A stretch of DNA of 14,569 bases from Larix sibirica. Taxonomy: Eukaryota; Streptophyta; Pinopsida; Pinales; Pinaceae. The notes beneath the pieces are model-generated. The model ran no database searches and was not told the origin of the DNA. It saw only the letters and a list, made by a program, of their open reading frames with translations. The stretch's first letter is position 1. Each line of letters starts with the position of its first letter. Positions 1 through 8,825 of the stretch are shown here, piece after piece. The position numbers were made by a program, and so were the translations under genes. The stretch spans positions 14,384 to 28,952 of the forward strand of contig NWUY0300031438.1 in the NCBI GenBank assembly GCA_004151065.3, in the 5' to 3' direction.

Positions 1-22
1 ATAGCTTTCTACAAATAGAGCA

Positions 23-49
23 GGTGGCAATGTCAAGGACATTGCCACC
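23..49. repeat. Perfect 12-bp hairpin
   Basis: GGTGGCAATGTC (23-34) is followed by a 3-nt spacer and its exact reverse complement GACATTGCCACC (38-49). A 12-bp perfect stem with so short a loop is unlikely by chance and stands out against the AT-rich surroundings. It lies at the window edge, so I cannot tell whether it is a free-standing hairpin, a transposon end, or part of a transcript. Confidence 0.6.
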
Positions 50-384
50 ACGTGGCTCTTGTTTATATGTATTTGTTGAGCATTCAGGTTGTTGTAAGAA
101 TGTCCTTTACATTGTAGATTTTTCTTGTCTTTAGAGTTTACATTTTTTTTCTTGTTTTTTGGAAATGTTGGTCTAAATCTGTAAGCACATAGTTGTAATT
201 AGTTGTTTAATATCAAACTATTTTGGATTTTGGGTTTTTTATTTTTATTTTCACAGATAAATTATTATTGGGTATAATGGTGGTGATATGTTTGGTTCTA
301 TGTTTTCCTTATGAATCTATTAGCTTAGCTTGAGCACCTTTTTTCATTTTTCATTTTGCATATTAGATTAGAAAACCTCAAGCA
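50..384. other. AT-rich stretch with nothing recognised
   Basis: T-rich sequence with short homopolymer runs and no sustained reading frame on either strand. I see no RNA gene, repeat or element end here. Confidence 0.5.
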
Positions 385-767
385 GCGGGCGAGGTCGTAA
401 GCGGTAAATCCCAACTCAATAACGGTTTCCAAACCATAATCCAGATTCCCTACACCGAACAAGGAGTGGCCTAATTGGGACCTTTCACTGGGATGAACCC
501 CTTTCTATTAAGCGAAACATTTCAACCCATCAATAGAATTGGTGCTAGAAAGAAGGTAAACAACAAGCCAACCTGCATGGAGAAATATTCTTGAAATGTA
601 TTAATATCCCATGGATCCTCTCCATATCCCTTTATCAGATCATGCTTTAGTCTTATGAGACCATTACATGCTATCCCAAAGAAGATTGTAGATCTATTGT
701 CGAAATTTAAATTAGATGGTGCAGGGAAAACCTCCGCATTTAGGCATCCTAGTATATAACCTTGCAT
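385..767 (-). pseudogene. Unrecognised coding-like scrap
   Basis: On the minus strand an ORF of about 80 codons runs from 767 down to 522 and ends in a hydrophobic stretch (GLLFTFFLAPILLMG), which could be a membrane segment. Beyond its stop, from about 500 down to 385, another minus-strand frame stays open and reads like ordinary protein (for example HSLFGVGNLDYGLETVIELG). This part has more G+C than its flanks. Together they could be one gene fragment broken by a frameshift, or exon pieces. I do not recognise the family. I considered plastid and light-harvesting proteins and could not make a match. It could also be chance. Confidence 0.22.
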
Positions 768-1143
768 GTTAATCTCTTAAAAAATTTGATAAAATGAAGT
801 ATGCAAGGTGTTTACCCTCACCTAGGAGGGAATAATTTGGGCTTGGTGTAGGGCATTACCAGCCAAATATGTTCATAGTTCGAACTAGTTCATGGAATTT
901 TTGTAGTCACTCATTAGAATTATAAGTATGAATAGTTGTTTTGTGAACATGACAAAGCTTTGAAAAGGAAAGATGAACATGTTGATTATTTCATGTTGTA
1001 GTTTACATAAATTTATTATATATTTCACAAAAGAGACAAACCCTCTAGTAAAAAAATTATTGGATTGCATTTATGTCTTCTTTCTATTGTTCTCAATGAA
1101 TAATTAGCAATATTCAAGCTATCAAGAATATCCTCCACTATAA
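768..1143. other. No gene recognised
   Basis: AT-rich DNA. The only ORF (minus strand, 61 codons) is dominated by Phe, Ile and Leu, as expected from AT-rich noncoding sequence, and I do not count it as a gene. Confidence 0.5.
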
Positions 1144-2680
1144 CCCCTTAATGATCAAGGTAATCAAGGAGGCACTAGTCTACAAAATGATCGTGTTTAG
1201 GAACTTAAGATAGAGGATAATAAAGGATCTATTCCATCCCATTGTAAAGAAATAACAAAATATGTGGACACCACAACCCTTGTTGGTTATCAAGAAAATG
1301 AACTAGAGTTGAAAAACCTTGACAACCTTTTTGAGCAAGTTGGAAAATTGTATCGAACTAAAATTGGTGAATGCTTTGGCCAAGGATACTACTGGAGTCT
1401 TGGGGATTCAAGATTCCTAGGTAATATTATCTACCCCTACTGAGGAGGCTTCCTTGAAAGAAGTTTTATGGATTCGCAATTCTCATGTTCTGCCTTGCCT
1501 CGATATCAAAGCCAATTTGATGCTAGTTGTGATTCATTGAATTTAGAATCATCCAAGTTTAACTATGAAATGGAGGATTTTGATCATGTGTATGCTCTTA
1601 AAATGAATGAGGTCCACGAAATGTATATTGTACAGTAACAAATGGTAGGGTATCACTTATTGTAGTAATCCTTGAATGAGATAAAAGTCGATCTTGTGAA
1701 TTTCACCATTCAAAATTTCGATGGTATTTCTCATGAATCACTCCTCTACTTGAAACAAGAATCTACCTTACTATAGACATACATATTATTCAGTGTCAAG
1801 CCTCACACAATCTGAAATTTACCTTTAAACAAAATCTACATGGGAAAAATTAAGAGGATATTTCACATATATTCACTAGTGGGAATAAATTCCAAACTAT
1901 TGAAAACTTGGTTCATGGTTTGATTTTAATAGACACAATACCTGCACCCTCTTTTCAAGGTTACGAGAAAGTAAAAGGTACAAAAAGGGGAATTAAGTTT
2001 AATGACTTTCTGTTGCAAAAAATAGAAGAGTTATTTCCAAACTTGAGAGATTATTTGAACTTAGATTGCAAATAGATTAAGGGTTTTTTTCATTAATTTA
2101 CATCAGTTGGTAAATATATTAGGAAAAAGATGAAGACATTAATGAGTTTTTTTATGCTCTTGTTATAAATATTCATTTTAAAAATAGTGATAAGTTCTTA
2201 GATCTTGATTTTTTTATGTTATGTACCCAAATCTCTTTGCATGCATTTGTCTGGAGGAAGGCCCAAATGATTTTTCTACAATGGTCTCTTTATGCCCTAA
2301 TTATGGAAATGCAATATAGTGGGATGGCTAGTCAGGAACCGCAAATATGAGAGTTCATAGGATATCAACTCAAGCTTATCAATTACAAGTTTTCTCAGAA
2401 GGAGTGAAGGAGGATGTTACAAATCCGATTAAAAAAATAGAATAGACATGGGAAACTTGGTGGAAAAGGCTTTAAATCCATATTCAACATTTGTATTCAT
2501 CCAATGATATCAATTTATAGGACATAGAATATACCACCTCAAGATCTAGTTCTCACTAACAACTCATCAATAATACAGTGATCTCAGACTTTGTGATTGT
2601 CTACAAACTTGTAGTCTAACATTGCCCCTCCCAATCACAAGTCTAGATAATTATACCAGTAAGGTGACAATAACTAGTTC
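1144..2680 (+). pseudogene. Long unrecognised protein-coding relic
   Basis: One plus-strand frame from 1144 to 1776 reads as plausible protein over about 211 codons, interrupted at 1198 (TAG), 1441 (TGA), 1636 (TAA), 1663 (TAG) and 1666 (TAA). The frame then shifts: 1854-2068 is open for about 70 codons (contains APSFQGYEKVKGTKRGIKFN), 2129-2346 for about 73 codons (contains AFVWRKAQMIFLQWSLYAL), and 2347-2680 continues in a third frame with scattered stops (contains TWETWWKRL). Most stops sit where Gln (CAA/CAG) or Arg (CGA) would fit, as expected from C-to-T decay of a methylated, inactive gene. The composition is mixed, with many charged and aromatic residues. I do not recognise the family. 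It lies upstream of the CACTA end in the same orientation and could be that element's gene, a separate element, or a host gene. That it was once coding is fairly likely; its identity is unknown. Confidence 0.45.
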
Positions 2681-3154
2681 GTAAACCAATATCATCTTCA
2701 ACTCAAAACTTCTAAATTGAGATTCGATGAAGATATGCCTAAAAATAACACCAATTTTGGATGTTGAATGGTTCAGTTGAAATGAACTTTGAAAGAGAGC
2801 AGAAATTATGTAAGTGTACAAGTTCTATATCTAAACATTCCTTTATTGCTTGACAATTTGATCACTTACCAAGTAATTTGGCTATAAAAAGTTAGAGCGA
2901 TGAATGATGATCAATACATTTGAATGTTGTTACTGCAAGTTGTATATTTTGGAATTTTTATCTATTAAAAACAAACATTCTATTTAATGTAGACATATTA
3001 CCCCAATTGGATGAGGATAAGTAATCAATTATTGTAACATTATCAAAATGACATTTTTATTCTCGGGGGCCTTTATGATGTCCCATATTTTGGATTATTA
3101 TTCATGGGTTTCTTCTTGTATTGGATTTTCTAATGTCAGTAAATGTTACATTCT
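2681..3154. other. AT-rich, no gene recognised
   Basis: The frame of the upstream relic may continue weakly to about 2940, but stops become too frequent to support it. The rest is AT-rich with no recognised signal. Confidence 0.4.
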
Positions 3155-3412
3155 TGATTAAATATATCAATGATTTACATTGTGACAATGAACAAAGGTG
3201 TAATCAACATGCTTATCGAAATTCACAATAGTTAAAATATAAAAAATAATGTTATTTAAAAAATATTTGGTTTCTTTTTATGATTAATTCAACTGCTAAA
3301 TATATGAATGATTTACCTAGTTACAATGAACATATGTGTAATCGACTCAATATCCAAACGCAATAAATAAAATATAAAAATAAATATTATTGTAAAAAAT
3401 ATTTTATTTTTG
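3155..3412 (+). repeat. Two tandem copies of a ~138-bp AT-rich unit
   Basis: Each unit carries aaatatat(c/g)aatgatttac followed by ttacaatgaacatatgtgtaat or a variant, an A-rich run and 'aaaatatttggttt'-like sequence. The shared core starts at 3160 and again at 3298, a period of 138 bp. A third diverged copy opens the second CACTA terminal copy at about 9710-9835. This unit marks the inner edge of the duplicated CACTA end. Confidence 0.65.
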
Positions 3413-3900
3413 AATTATTAATTGAAAATTTGTAAAATAAAAAAGCAAAAGCTATGTTTGCATATCTGTACTAACCAATATCTTTTATTCCTATCCTTGA
3501 ATCAATGCCTACTGAAAATTTATCCATTGGTGCTCATTGACATAATAAACGTACCGATGCTCTGTAAATATCATAGGCATCGGTGTTGTTTTTGCAATAG
3601 AAGCATCGATGCTTTTATTCCTAACTATACGCATCGGTACTCATTGAGATAATATACGCATTGGTGCATATTTGTACCATATATGCACCAACTATACTTT
3701 AATACAAAAACATGACAATGAATATATAATACAACATCAACACTGGTGCATTTAAATATAAAATCCCATTGGTGCATATAAATAATACATGAGGCACTAG
3801 TGTGGTTGTGAATGATAATTGCATCAATGTTGGTACCAAAAAAACAAAAATATTTTAGATTAAAATACACACATCGATTTTTTTGAAATCAGTGAATGCA
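3282..3900 (+). mobile_element. CACTA transposon end, copy 1, left part (split by the LINE)
   Basis: This stretch matches 9710-10394 in order and orientation. Shared landmarks are 'attgaaaatttgtaaaa', 'tttgcatatct', 'aatcaatgcctact', 'gctctgtaaata', 'tgttgtttttgcaata' and 'tttaatacaaaaa'. From 3499 it carries palindrome-like motifs every 26-28 bp. The match stops at 3900, where the LINE begins, and resumes at 9139. It is noncoding subterminal DNA; the ORFs in it (3422-3652 plus, 3625-3870 minus) are shadows of the repeat. Confidence 0.75.
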
Positions 3901-3907
3901 CTATGAC
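3499..3907. repeat. 27-bp-period palindrome array, copy 1 left half
   Basis: Ten-base motifs of the type GCAYYRRTGC start at 3499, 3524, 3551, 3577, 3603, 3631, 3658, 3685, 3740, 3766, 3794, 3821, about 3871 and 3898. The spacings are 25-28 bp or about twice that. Clear examples are GCATCGATGC at 3603-3612 and GCATTGGTGC at 3658-3667. The last motif (3898) is cut after GCA by the LINE. In other CACTA elements (En/Spm) short subterminal repeats bind the transposase-encoded TNPA protein; the same role here is inference. Confidence 0.7.
3885..3900 (+). repeat. LINE target-site duplication, left copy
   Basis: gaaatcagtgaatgca matches gaaatgaacgaacgca at 9139-9154 at 12 of 16 positions, directly flanking the LINE start and its poly(A). 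The mismatches fit long independent decay. In the uninterrupted copy 2 the corresponding site occurs once, ending at about 10394. Confidence 0.65.
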
Positions 3908-3972
3908 ACTTATGATGGAACTGAGAGGGAGAGCTCCAAGAAGTCTACGATAAGCTTGGATAGGGTTTCAAA

Positions 3973-4132
3973 ATGGTGTCAACTAGAGAAGAGTATCTGC
4001 CTCCTACATCGGATGAAGCGGCTTTCAGGCTTTTGATTTTCTCAATGTAGAAAACGGGAACAAGATCAAAACCCTCTCGATTCATCAGATCATCCAGACA
4101 GAAGGATTTCGCAATGTCTGAATGAGGTTTAA
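3973..4132 (+). pseudogene. LINE ORF1 N-terminal remnant
   Basis: An ATG at 3973 opens a 24-codon frame (MVSTREEYLPPTSDEAAFRL...) ending in TAG. The neighbouring frame then continues as plausible ORF1 sequence (NVENGNKIKTLSIHQIIQ) up to about 4123. This suggests the original start codon is at 3973 and that one or two frameshifts separate it from the DUF4283 body. It follows a 5' leader of about 70 bp. Confidence 0.5.
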
Positions 4133-4927
4133 TTGGTCAATTTGCAAGCATCTGGCCTTCCCCTAAATATATGGAAATTTGGCTTCAGAAAAACTAGGAA
4201 CCTCATAAATGGCAGGATGACTGACTATTTTTGTGGCAAGGGTTTCTATGCTTTCTTGTTTGAATTTAAAGAGGATAGAGATTTAATCTTTAGAAGTGGA
4301 CCGTATTTCTTCAGCAACATAGGCATGTACATCAATAGATGGACTCCTAACTTTGATCATGAATCTGATTTTCCATATGTTGTACCAATTTGGGTAAGAA
4401 TGCCACATCTTCCTCTTCACTGTTGGGGATATGACTCTATAAGATATATTGGAAACAAGTTGGGGAAATACATTGATAAATTAGAACCTAAGCAAGGAAT
4501 GTTTCAGTTTGCAAGAATTTGTTTTGAGGTAGATTTGGAGAAGGGACTCCCAGAAGCAATTAATCTTGTGTTGGAAAACTGGAGTCATATTCAACAATTA
4601 GATTATGAACATATGCCATTTAAATGCAAATCATGTCATTCTTACATACATTTCACCAATTACTGCAAGAAGGTTCGAAATATAATCTCGGATTCCCATA
4701 AACAAGATGAAAATTGGAAAGCATTGAACAAGAAAGCCAAGCATGTTACAACTTCAAGTGTAAAAGATATTTCGTCCTCTTCTAATTTGGCTGCAATCAG
4801 TAGGAATCTAGTGATCAAGGAGAACAAGTTTGAAGCTTTAAATCATATACTAGAAATGCCAAAGAAACTGGTAGTATCAATCAATAGATTTGAATCTTTG
4901 AGTCAAGAAGCTCCTCTAAGCTTCTAA
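4133..4927 (+). pseudogene. LINE ORF1: DUF4283 domain and CCHC zinc knuckle
   Basis: ORF1 of plant L1-like elements is an RNA-binding protein that packages the element transcript. The frame is open for 264 codons. Residues about 1-90 form the DUF4283 region (GRMTDYFCGKGFYAFLFEF, FRSGPYFF, NRWTPNFD, PIWVRMPHLPLHCW). Residues about 105-160 continue the family pattern (IGNKLGKYID, ARICFEVDLEKGLPEAI). A zinc knuckle with spacing C-x2-C-x4-H-x4-C uses Cys165, Cys168, His173 and Cys178, with the usual Gly positions replaced. The C-terminal part is Lys/Ser-rich with two N(K/R)FE(A/S)L repeats. The frame does not begin with ATG: the first in-frame Met is residue 29, and the true start is probably 3973, lost through a frameshift. 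The stop at 4925 is probably a decay mutation because the same frame continues as protein. Confidence 0.85.
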
Positions 4928-5280
4928 GAAGTAGTATACCCAACGACAAGAGAACCAAGATCAACCTTTCCGCCCAGATTATCATCTATTATGTATGAGT
5001 TGGAACAACAAGTTGAGCAAGTAAATAGACAAGAAAATATATTAACTTCAGCAACAGGCGATGAAGTAACTTAAGAAATGCATACAATACCAGTAGGGGT
5101 GTTAACTAGAAATCAAGAAAAATTAGCCACAATAGATGAAGATAGAGAGTTGGTTGAGGGAGAGGAAAGAAAGACTCGAAAAGGATGAAATCCAGGGAAA
5201 GAAGTAAGAGAAGAAGCTACAAATTGTGAAAGAATGATGGGGTTACAAACAACTCTGGATCACACCCTAATTCCAAAAAA
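4928..5280 (+). pseudogene. LINE ORF1 C-terminal tail
   Basis: After the stop at 4925-4927 the same frame continues with only occasional stops (near 5072 and 5186). It is hydrophilic and Glu/Gln-rich (MYELEQQVEQVNRQENILTS; DEDRELVEGEERKTRKG), typical of the linker-like ORF1 tail ahead of ORF2. It is the decayed end of the same gene. Confidence 0.5.
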
Positions 5281-5350
5281 AAAGGAGTATGTAATCCAAT
5301 AACTCCTAGCTCCAAAAAGGGAGTCAATTCCAGGCCAACATGTAAATATT

Positions 5351-5610
5351 GTAGCTAGTCTCTTGGAGCTATAGAGGGATGGGAAGTAGAGGAATCAAAG
5401 AAATAAAGATGGAGAAACCTTCATCCCTTCTTCTCCAAGAGACTATTATGCAAAACTCTGCTACGAAAGAAGTAGGTCCGAAACATTGGAATTCAAGTCA
5501 TGTGCTACAGTGAGTTCGGGAGGAGCACCTAAAGGCATATGTACTTTTTTGAACTGCAACGAGTTTGAACTAAAGGATATGAGGGAAAATCAGCATTGAA
5601 TTTACACTAG
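5351..5610 (+). pseudogene. LINE ORF2, start of the endonuclease domain
   Basis: ORF2 of L1-like elements begins with an exonuclease-endonuclease-phosphatase domain that nicks target DNA. Two frames carry it here. At 5406-5507 the peptide KMEKPSSLLLQETIM contains the conserved LQET motif (5433-5444), whose Glu is a metal ligand in this family. At 5501-5597 the shifted frame gives SSGGAPKGICTF then ELKDMRENQH, matching the 'SGGI..FWN' and 'ENQHW' segments of plant LINE endonucleases; a TGA at 5597 stands where Trp is expected. Just upstream (5365-5398) 'LGAIEGWEVEESKK' fits the usual 'RGLG' region. Similarity stops near 5610-5630. The downstream catalytic Asp/His motifs and reverse transcriptase are not found. 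Confidence 0.65.
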
Positions 5611-5688
5611 TAAGAATTTTATATTGCTCTATGTTCTTTTTTGTACTGAAGTTGTGCGTCTCTACATGGAAGAGGATTGTCAAGGTAT

Positions 5689-6215
5689 TGAAGGAATTTG
5701 CAATCTTAATCATAGAAAATCTGATAAAGTGAATATGTATAAGTTTTATTTTGTTGGTGAGAGAGTTATTATTAGGATAGTTACTCTGTTTGGTTTTCCC
5801 TTGGAATTGGATAAGGAGAGAAATAGCTTCTTAAGTAATGAAAACATATAATTTGACATTTGTTATAGCCACTGGATCAATCTATCACTTACCTCAAATG
5901 GAGATAAAGAGATGGCAAGTTGTGTCTTTTGCAATTGCACTTGGCAATTCACCTTCTTAGGATTCAAAAGAAATATCTCTTCAGATCTATATTATCAAGT
6001 TGAAGGAATTTGCAATCTTAATCATAGAAATTTTGATAAAGTGCATTTGTATAAGCTTTATGTTGATATTGAGAGATTAGTCACTAGTTCAAGCTATTAC
6101 TCATCTCATATGGATATAAAGAGATGGGCAGTTGTGTCTTTTGCAACTGCACTTGGCAATTCATCTTCTTAGGGTTTGAAAGAAATATCACCTTAGATCT
6201 TTGTTATCGGGCTTT
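5689..6215 (+). repeat. Direct duplication of a 210-310 bp segment
   Basis: Unit 1 (5689-6000) and unit 2 (6001-6215) share tgaaggaatttgcaatctta at the start. They also share a middle block (5868-5916 and 6079-6126, ending in ataaagagatgg) and an end block (ttgtgtcttttgcaa(t/c)tgcacttggcaattca). Unit 1 has about 95 extra bases (around 5780-5870). Both units stay partly open in plus-strand frames (GICNLNHR...DKV.(M/L)YK in one, MASCVFCNCTWQF in another). The segment is not LINE sequence and its origin is unknown. Confidence 0.75.
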
Positions 6216-6713
6216 TTCATTATCAATAAATTATCTTTAGAGTTGGTTATCACTCGACAAAGGATCATCAACAATAAGAAGTGGAGTGAAGGAAGTTGTG
6301 TTAATCTGGCTTCAGTGTTGATTCCTTTCAAGACTTTATTGGATAGTACTAGTAATTGTTTGATCAAAGGCATAGTTTGTCATAGTGCAATTGCAACAAG
6401 GCTCAGGATGTGTAGAAGCTTAGATTTTTCTGATACGGCCCAGAATTTGAAGGATTATTGTTGTGTTTGTATTGGACTGAAGAACAATGCTGCAAAAGAT
6501 GATAGTATCACTAAAGATGGTCGAATTATGGTTTTCATAAGCTACTTCAATGCACTCTCTGGTGTTAAATTGCCTTCAGTGTTGGTTTATTTTACATCGT
6601 TGTTGAACAGTGCTAACAACTTGAATGAGCATATAATTTGCTATATTGTAATGCAACAGGGTTTACTCTATGTAGAAATTTCTTATATGGCCCGATTTCC
6701 TTTTGCTATGTGA
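6201..6713 (+). pseudogene. Unrecognised 170-codon ORF with an internal repeat
   Basis: The frame is open for 170 codons in AT-rich DNA, longer than expected by chance, but it begins with TTG rather than ATG and no family is recognised. The protein repeats itself: SVLIPFKTLLDSTSN around residue 37 and SVLVYFTSLLNSANN around residue 130. The first copy of the repeat contains CHSAIATRLRMCRSL. There is no signal peptide or known motif. It follows the 5689-6215 duplication and may derive from the same captured sequence. It could be an exon or gene fragment carried inside the LINE region. Function unknown. Confidence 0.28.
6299..6706 (+). repeat. Diverged direct repeat, period ~263 bp
   Basis: 6299-6447 and 6563-6706 share gttaa(t/a)(c/t)tg(g/c)cttcagtgttg at their starts. 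They continue with alignable text (ttattggatagtact / ttgttgaacagtgct; tagtgcaattgcaacaagg / tattgtaatgcaacaggg) and end near 'tatggccc'/'tacggccc'. Alignment is by eye. Confidence 0.6.
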
Positions 6714-7330
6714 TCTGAACTTGCAGGATCTTTAAATAATCATGAATTATGTGTGAATGTCTCAACAATTAACTCTTGAAAAAGGCTTTAAAATGAAAAT
6801 TTTAAAGAGAGCACATAAGCATAAAGAATGCAAATAATAAAGATGCAAACCACAACTTGTAGACACCAGCTAATAACAGAGTTCGTCCAGGAAGGACTAC
6901 GTCTCCAAGTCGACCTCCAGTGAGACTGTTTCTATTAATTCTTCAAATGCTACAAATTACAATAATTATGAGGACATTTTGAAATTATGTCTGTCAGCTG
7001 CAAAAATAGATTGCACCATTGCAACCGTCTCGAAAAATCAAGAAATTTGAGTATAAACACTCTATGGTCGGCCTCGGACCTCCCCTGTCACACAATTCGA
7101 GAAAAACACCCCATACATTGTACGAACTGGTACGAATTCCCACCTCGAGAACTGTGCCTGCATGGAAGTTCGTGCCCTGTCACATTGAAATCTATGCCCC
7201 TGTCGGCCATCAAATTGTGGCTTTTATAACAAGAAAATAGTGGTTTCGACACTCGTAGAGAGTGCCCCTTTTTGGGTTCAAATCCAAATTCAAAATTTTG
7301 AAAATAATAACAGAATACGGTTCAAGGCAT
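6714..7330. other. Unassigned insert inside the LINE
   Basis: AT-rich to about 6830, then moderately GC-rich from about 7000 with overlapping short ORFs and no recognised family (6987-7229 and 7019-7240 overlap in different frames, so neither is convincing). The 7020-7260 part looks like repeat or LTR-leader DNA rather than coding sequence, but no ends can be defined. Confidence 0.35.
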
Positions 7331-7337
7331 AGGGTTG

Positions 7338-7391
7338 TAGCCCGTTGGAAACATCTTACATTGCTTGGATGGAGGTCCCGGGGTCAAACCC
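7338..7391 (+). mobile_element. tRNA-like pol III box pair (possible SINE head)
   Basis: TAGCCCGTTGG at 7338-7348 fits the A-box pattern TRGYNNNNNNG, and GGGTCAAACCC at 7381-7391 matches the B-box GGTTCRANNCC at 10 of 11 positions. The spacing is about 32 bp. A GC-rich flank follows (cccgggg before, cacgggcc after). No cloverleaf was found. This is weaker than the pair 290 bp downstream; both may belong to one family. Confidence 0.35.
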
Positions 7392-7617
7392 ACGGGCCTT
7401 CGCAAATATATATGGCATACCATATACAAGTTTACAACATATGGTTTAATTGTATAGTTCCATGGATATCGATTTGGACCTACCGTTGGTTATGTGGATT
7501 GAAATATATATAGAAAACATATCATGGGGCTGGGGGCTAAGCCCTTGGACCACCCATTTATCCAAATTATAAACCATTCAACTTTATATAGGATATTGGA
7601 TCCTATGTTAAACAAGT

Positions 7618-7701
7618 AACATGGTGGCAGAATGGTAGGGATGTTGGAAATAGGGTGTTGGAGCTAGCGGGAGGTTAGGGGTTCGATCCACTTGCTCGCC
7701 A
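7618..7701 (+). mobile_element. tRNA-derived SINE-like head
   Basis: TGGCAGAATGG (7625-7635) matches the A-box consensus TGGCNNAGTGG at all but one of its fixed positions, and GGTTCGATCC (7680-7689) is a B box with an intact TTCGA core. The interval (44 bp) is longer than in most tRNAs. The acceptor arm placed by tRNA numbering (7618-7624 with 7694-7700) does not pair, so this is not a functional tRNA gene. It is best read as the tRNA-related head of a SINE, transcribed by RNA polymerase III and mobilised by LINE proteins. I could not define its 3' end or duplicated target site. Confidence 0.55.
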
Positions 7702-7744
7702 TATTTTGTTCATAACAGAAACCGTAGTGTTGCCAATCGGACTG

Positions 7745-7938
7745 CCACATGGAGGCCTCCGATTGGTCCATGTCCCTACCACATGTACAATAATCTTGCC
7801 AAGTGTCACATGGTGAGAGGTCCATGTAGCTTCCAACTCATCTGCCAAGTCACCTGCAACCTACCACATGGCACTCTGTGGGTGTACCACATAATCACCA
7901 TACATGACACGTGTCACCCTGTCAGTGGTTCCACGTGG
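7745..7938. promoter_or_regulatory. Cluster of G-box and CACATG motifs
   Basis: Two CACGTG G-boxes sit 24 bp apart: one inside the 10-bp palindrome GACACGTGTC (7906-7915), one inside CCACGTGG (7931-7938). CCACATGG occurs at 7745-7752 and 7864-7871, CCACATGT at 7779-7786, and TCACATGG at 7806-7813. G-boxes bind bZIP and bHLH regulators in plants. The dense, slightly repetitive cluster in a GC-richer stretch resembles a plant promoter or LTR U3 region. No downstream gene can be assigned with confidence. Confidence 0.35.
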
Positions 7939-8156
7939 CATCCCATTTTTCCTTTTTGCCTATTTACAAAATGTTTCTAAACGCGTTATCTTTTGCACTC
8001 GGAGTCCGTTTTTTATGAAATGAGCGTCATCGAAAAGCTCTCGATGAGCTCTACGCAACGGTGTGTTCCTTTTTAGCATTTGAAGACTTTGATTTTTGGT
8101 TATTTGGGAGATCCTCGTGGATCACTGTGAGATGATCAGGATTGAAAGCTCTGGCT

Positions 8157-8573
8157 ATGTTATTTCCATTACTTCTAATGGTGTTTACCTTATTAAGAAA
8201 CAAATTTGGGTTGTTTGTTGTTGTTGTCATTACAAAGACTCTTCATTATGTTGACAATCTAATGAAGAAAGGTAAAAAAATAACGGGAAACCAAGTCCTC
8301 GGGCCCGACAACATTGAAAATAAGGGCACCTATCTGCCATGTCATGAGAAAGATGAAACTGAAGAGGGTCAATTTTTGGATAGCATAATTTGTTTTGCCG
8401 CTCTCTTTTGTGTTAAATGGACTTCATATGAGCCCAATAATTGCTTGATAATATTGGTTGTTTATCATATTGAAAATGTGGCAAGGATAATGTGTGACAT
8501 ATGTATAGATTCTTTTGATACTGTTAAGCTCTTGAAGGCCTGTTATGGTTTTTTTAATGGTATCACAATTTGA
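8157..8573 (+). pseudogene. Unrecognised ORF with hydrophobic N-terminus
   Basis: The frame is open from 8142 (TTG), with the first ATG at 8157, about 138 codons. Residues 1-30 contain two hydrophobic runs (LFPLLLMVFTLL and FGLFVVVVI) that could be a signal anchor. A polar middle follows (PCHEKDETEEGQF), then a second hydrophobic part with several Cys (CFAALFC, CDICIDS). I do not recognise it. It may be chance, a gene fragment, or transposon sequence inside the LINE's foreign interior. Confidence 0.2.
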
Positions 8574-8606
8574 AATTCTGCTAAGAATCAAATTCTATTA
8601 GTAAAT

Positions 8607-8825
8607 ATGGACCCTGGGGATGGGGAAGGCAAAGTGGTGATTTGTGAGAAAGAAAATAGAGAGTTAAAGAGTATTATCCAGAATCATGTTTTGTATGAAT
8701 TAATAGAGTTTGGTGGCCCAACCCAAGCTAATGTCAAAGAAAGCAAAGGTAGTCCTCCAGAGGAAGATCGAATGCAAATAGCTCGTGGTCATGAAGAAGG
8801 ATTCAAAGTTAATGAAGATCATTAG
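8607..8825 (+). pseudogene. Unrecognised hydrophilic 72-codon ORF
   Basis: It begins with ATG at 8607 and ends with TAG. It is acidic and Glu/Lys-rich (ENRELKSIIQNHVLYELIEF, SPPEEDRMQIARGHEEGF) with no recognised motif. The base composition is more balanced than the flanks, giving weak support for coding origin. It may be linked with the ORF just upstream. Confidence 0.18.

Noticed and set aside
385-767. Plastid or photosystem gene fragment
   Set aside because: The membrane-like text suggested an organelle insert, but no known plastid protein could be matched from the sequence.
1130-1145. Second CACTA terminus (ccactataacccc)
   Set aside because: It resembles the start of the terminus by only a few bases, lacks CACTACAAGG and has no nested inverted repeats inside.
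3422-3870. Overlapping ORFs on both strands (3422-3652 and 3625-3870)
   Set aside because: Both are translations of the noncoding CACTA subterminal repeat, as shown by alignment to 9840-10340.
6987-7240. Two overlapping ORFs of 73-80 codons
   Set aside because: They occupy different frames of the same GC-richer repeat-like DNA and show no protein family features.
7618-7701. Functional tRNA gene
   Set aside because: A and B boxes are good, but the acceptor arm does not pair and the A-B interval is too long; a SINE head fits better.
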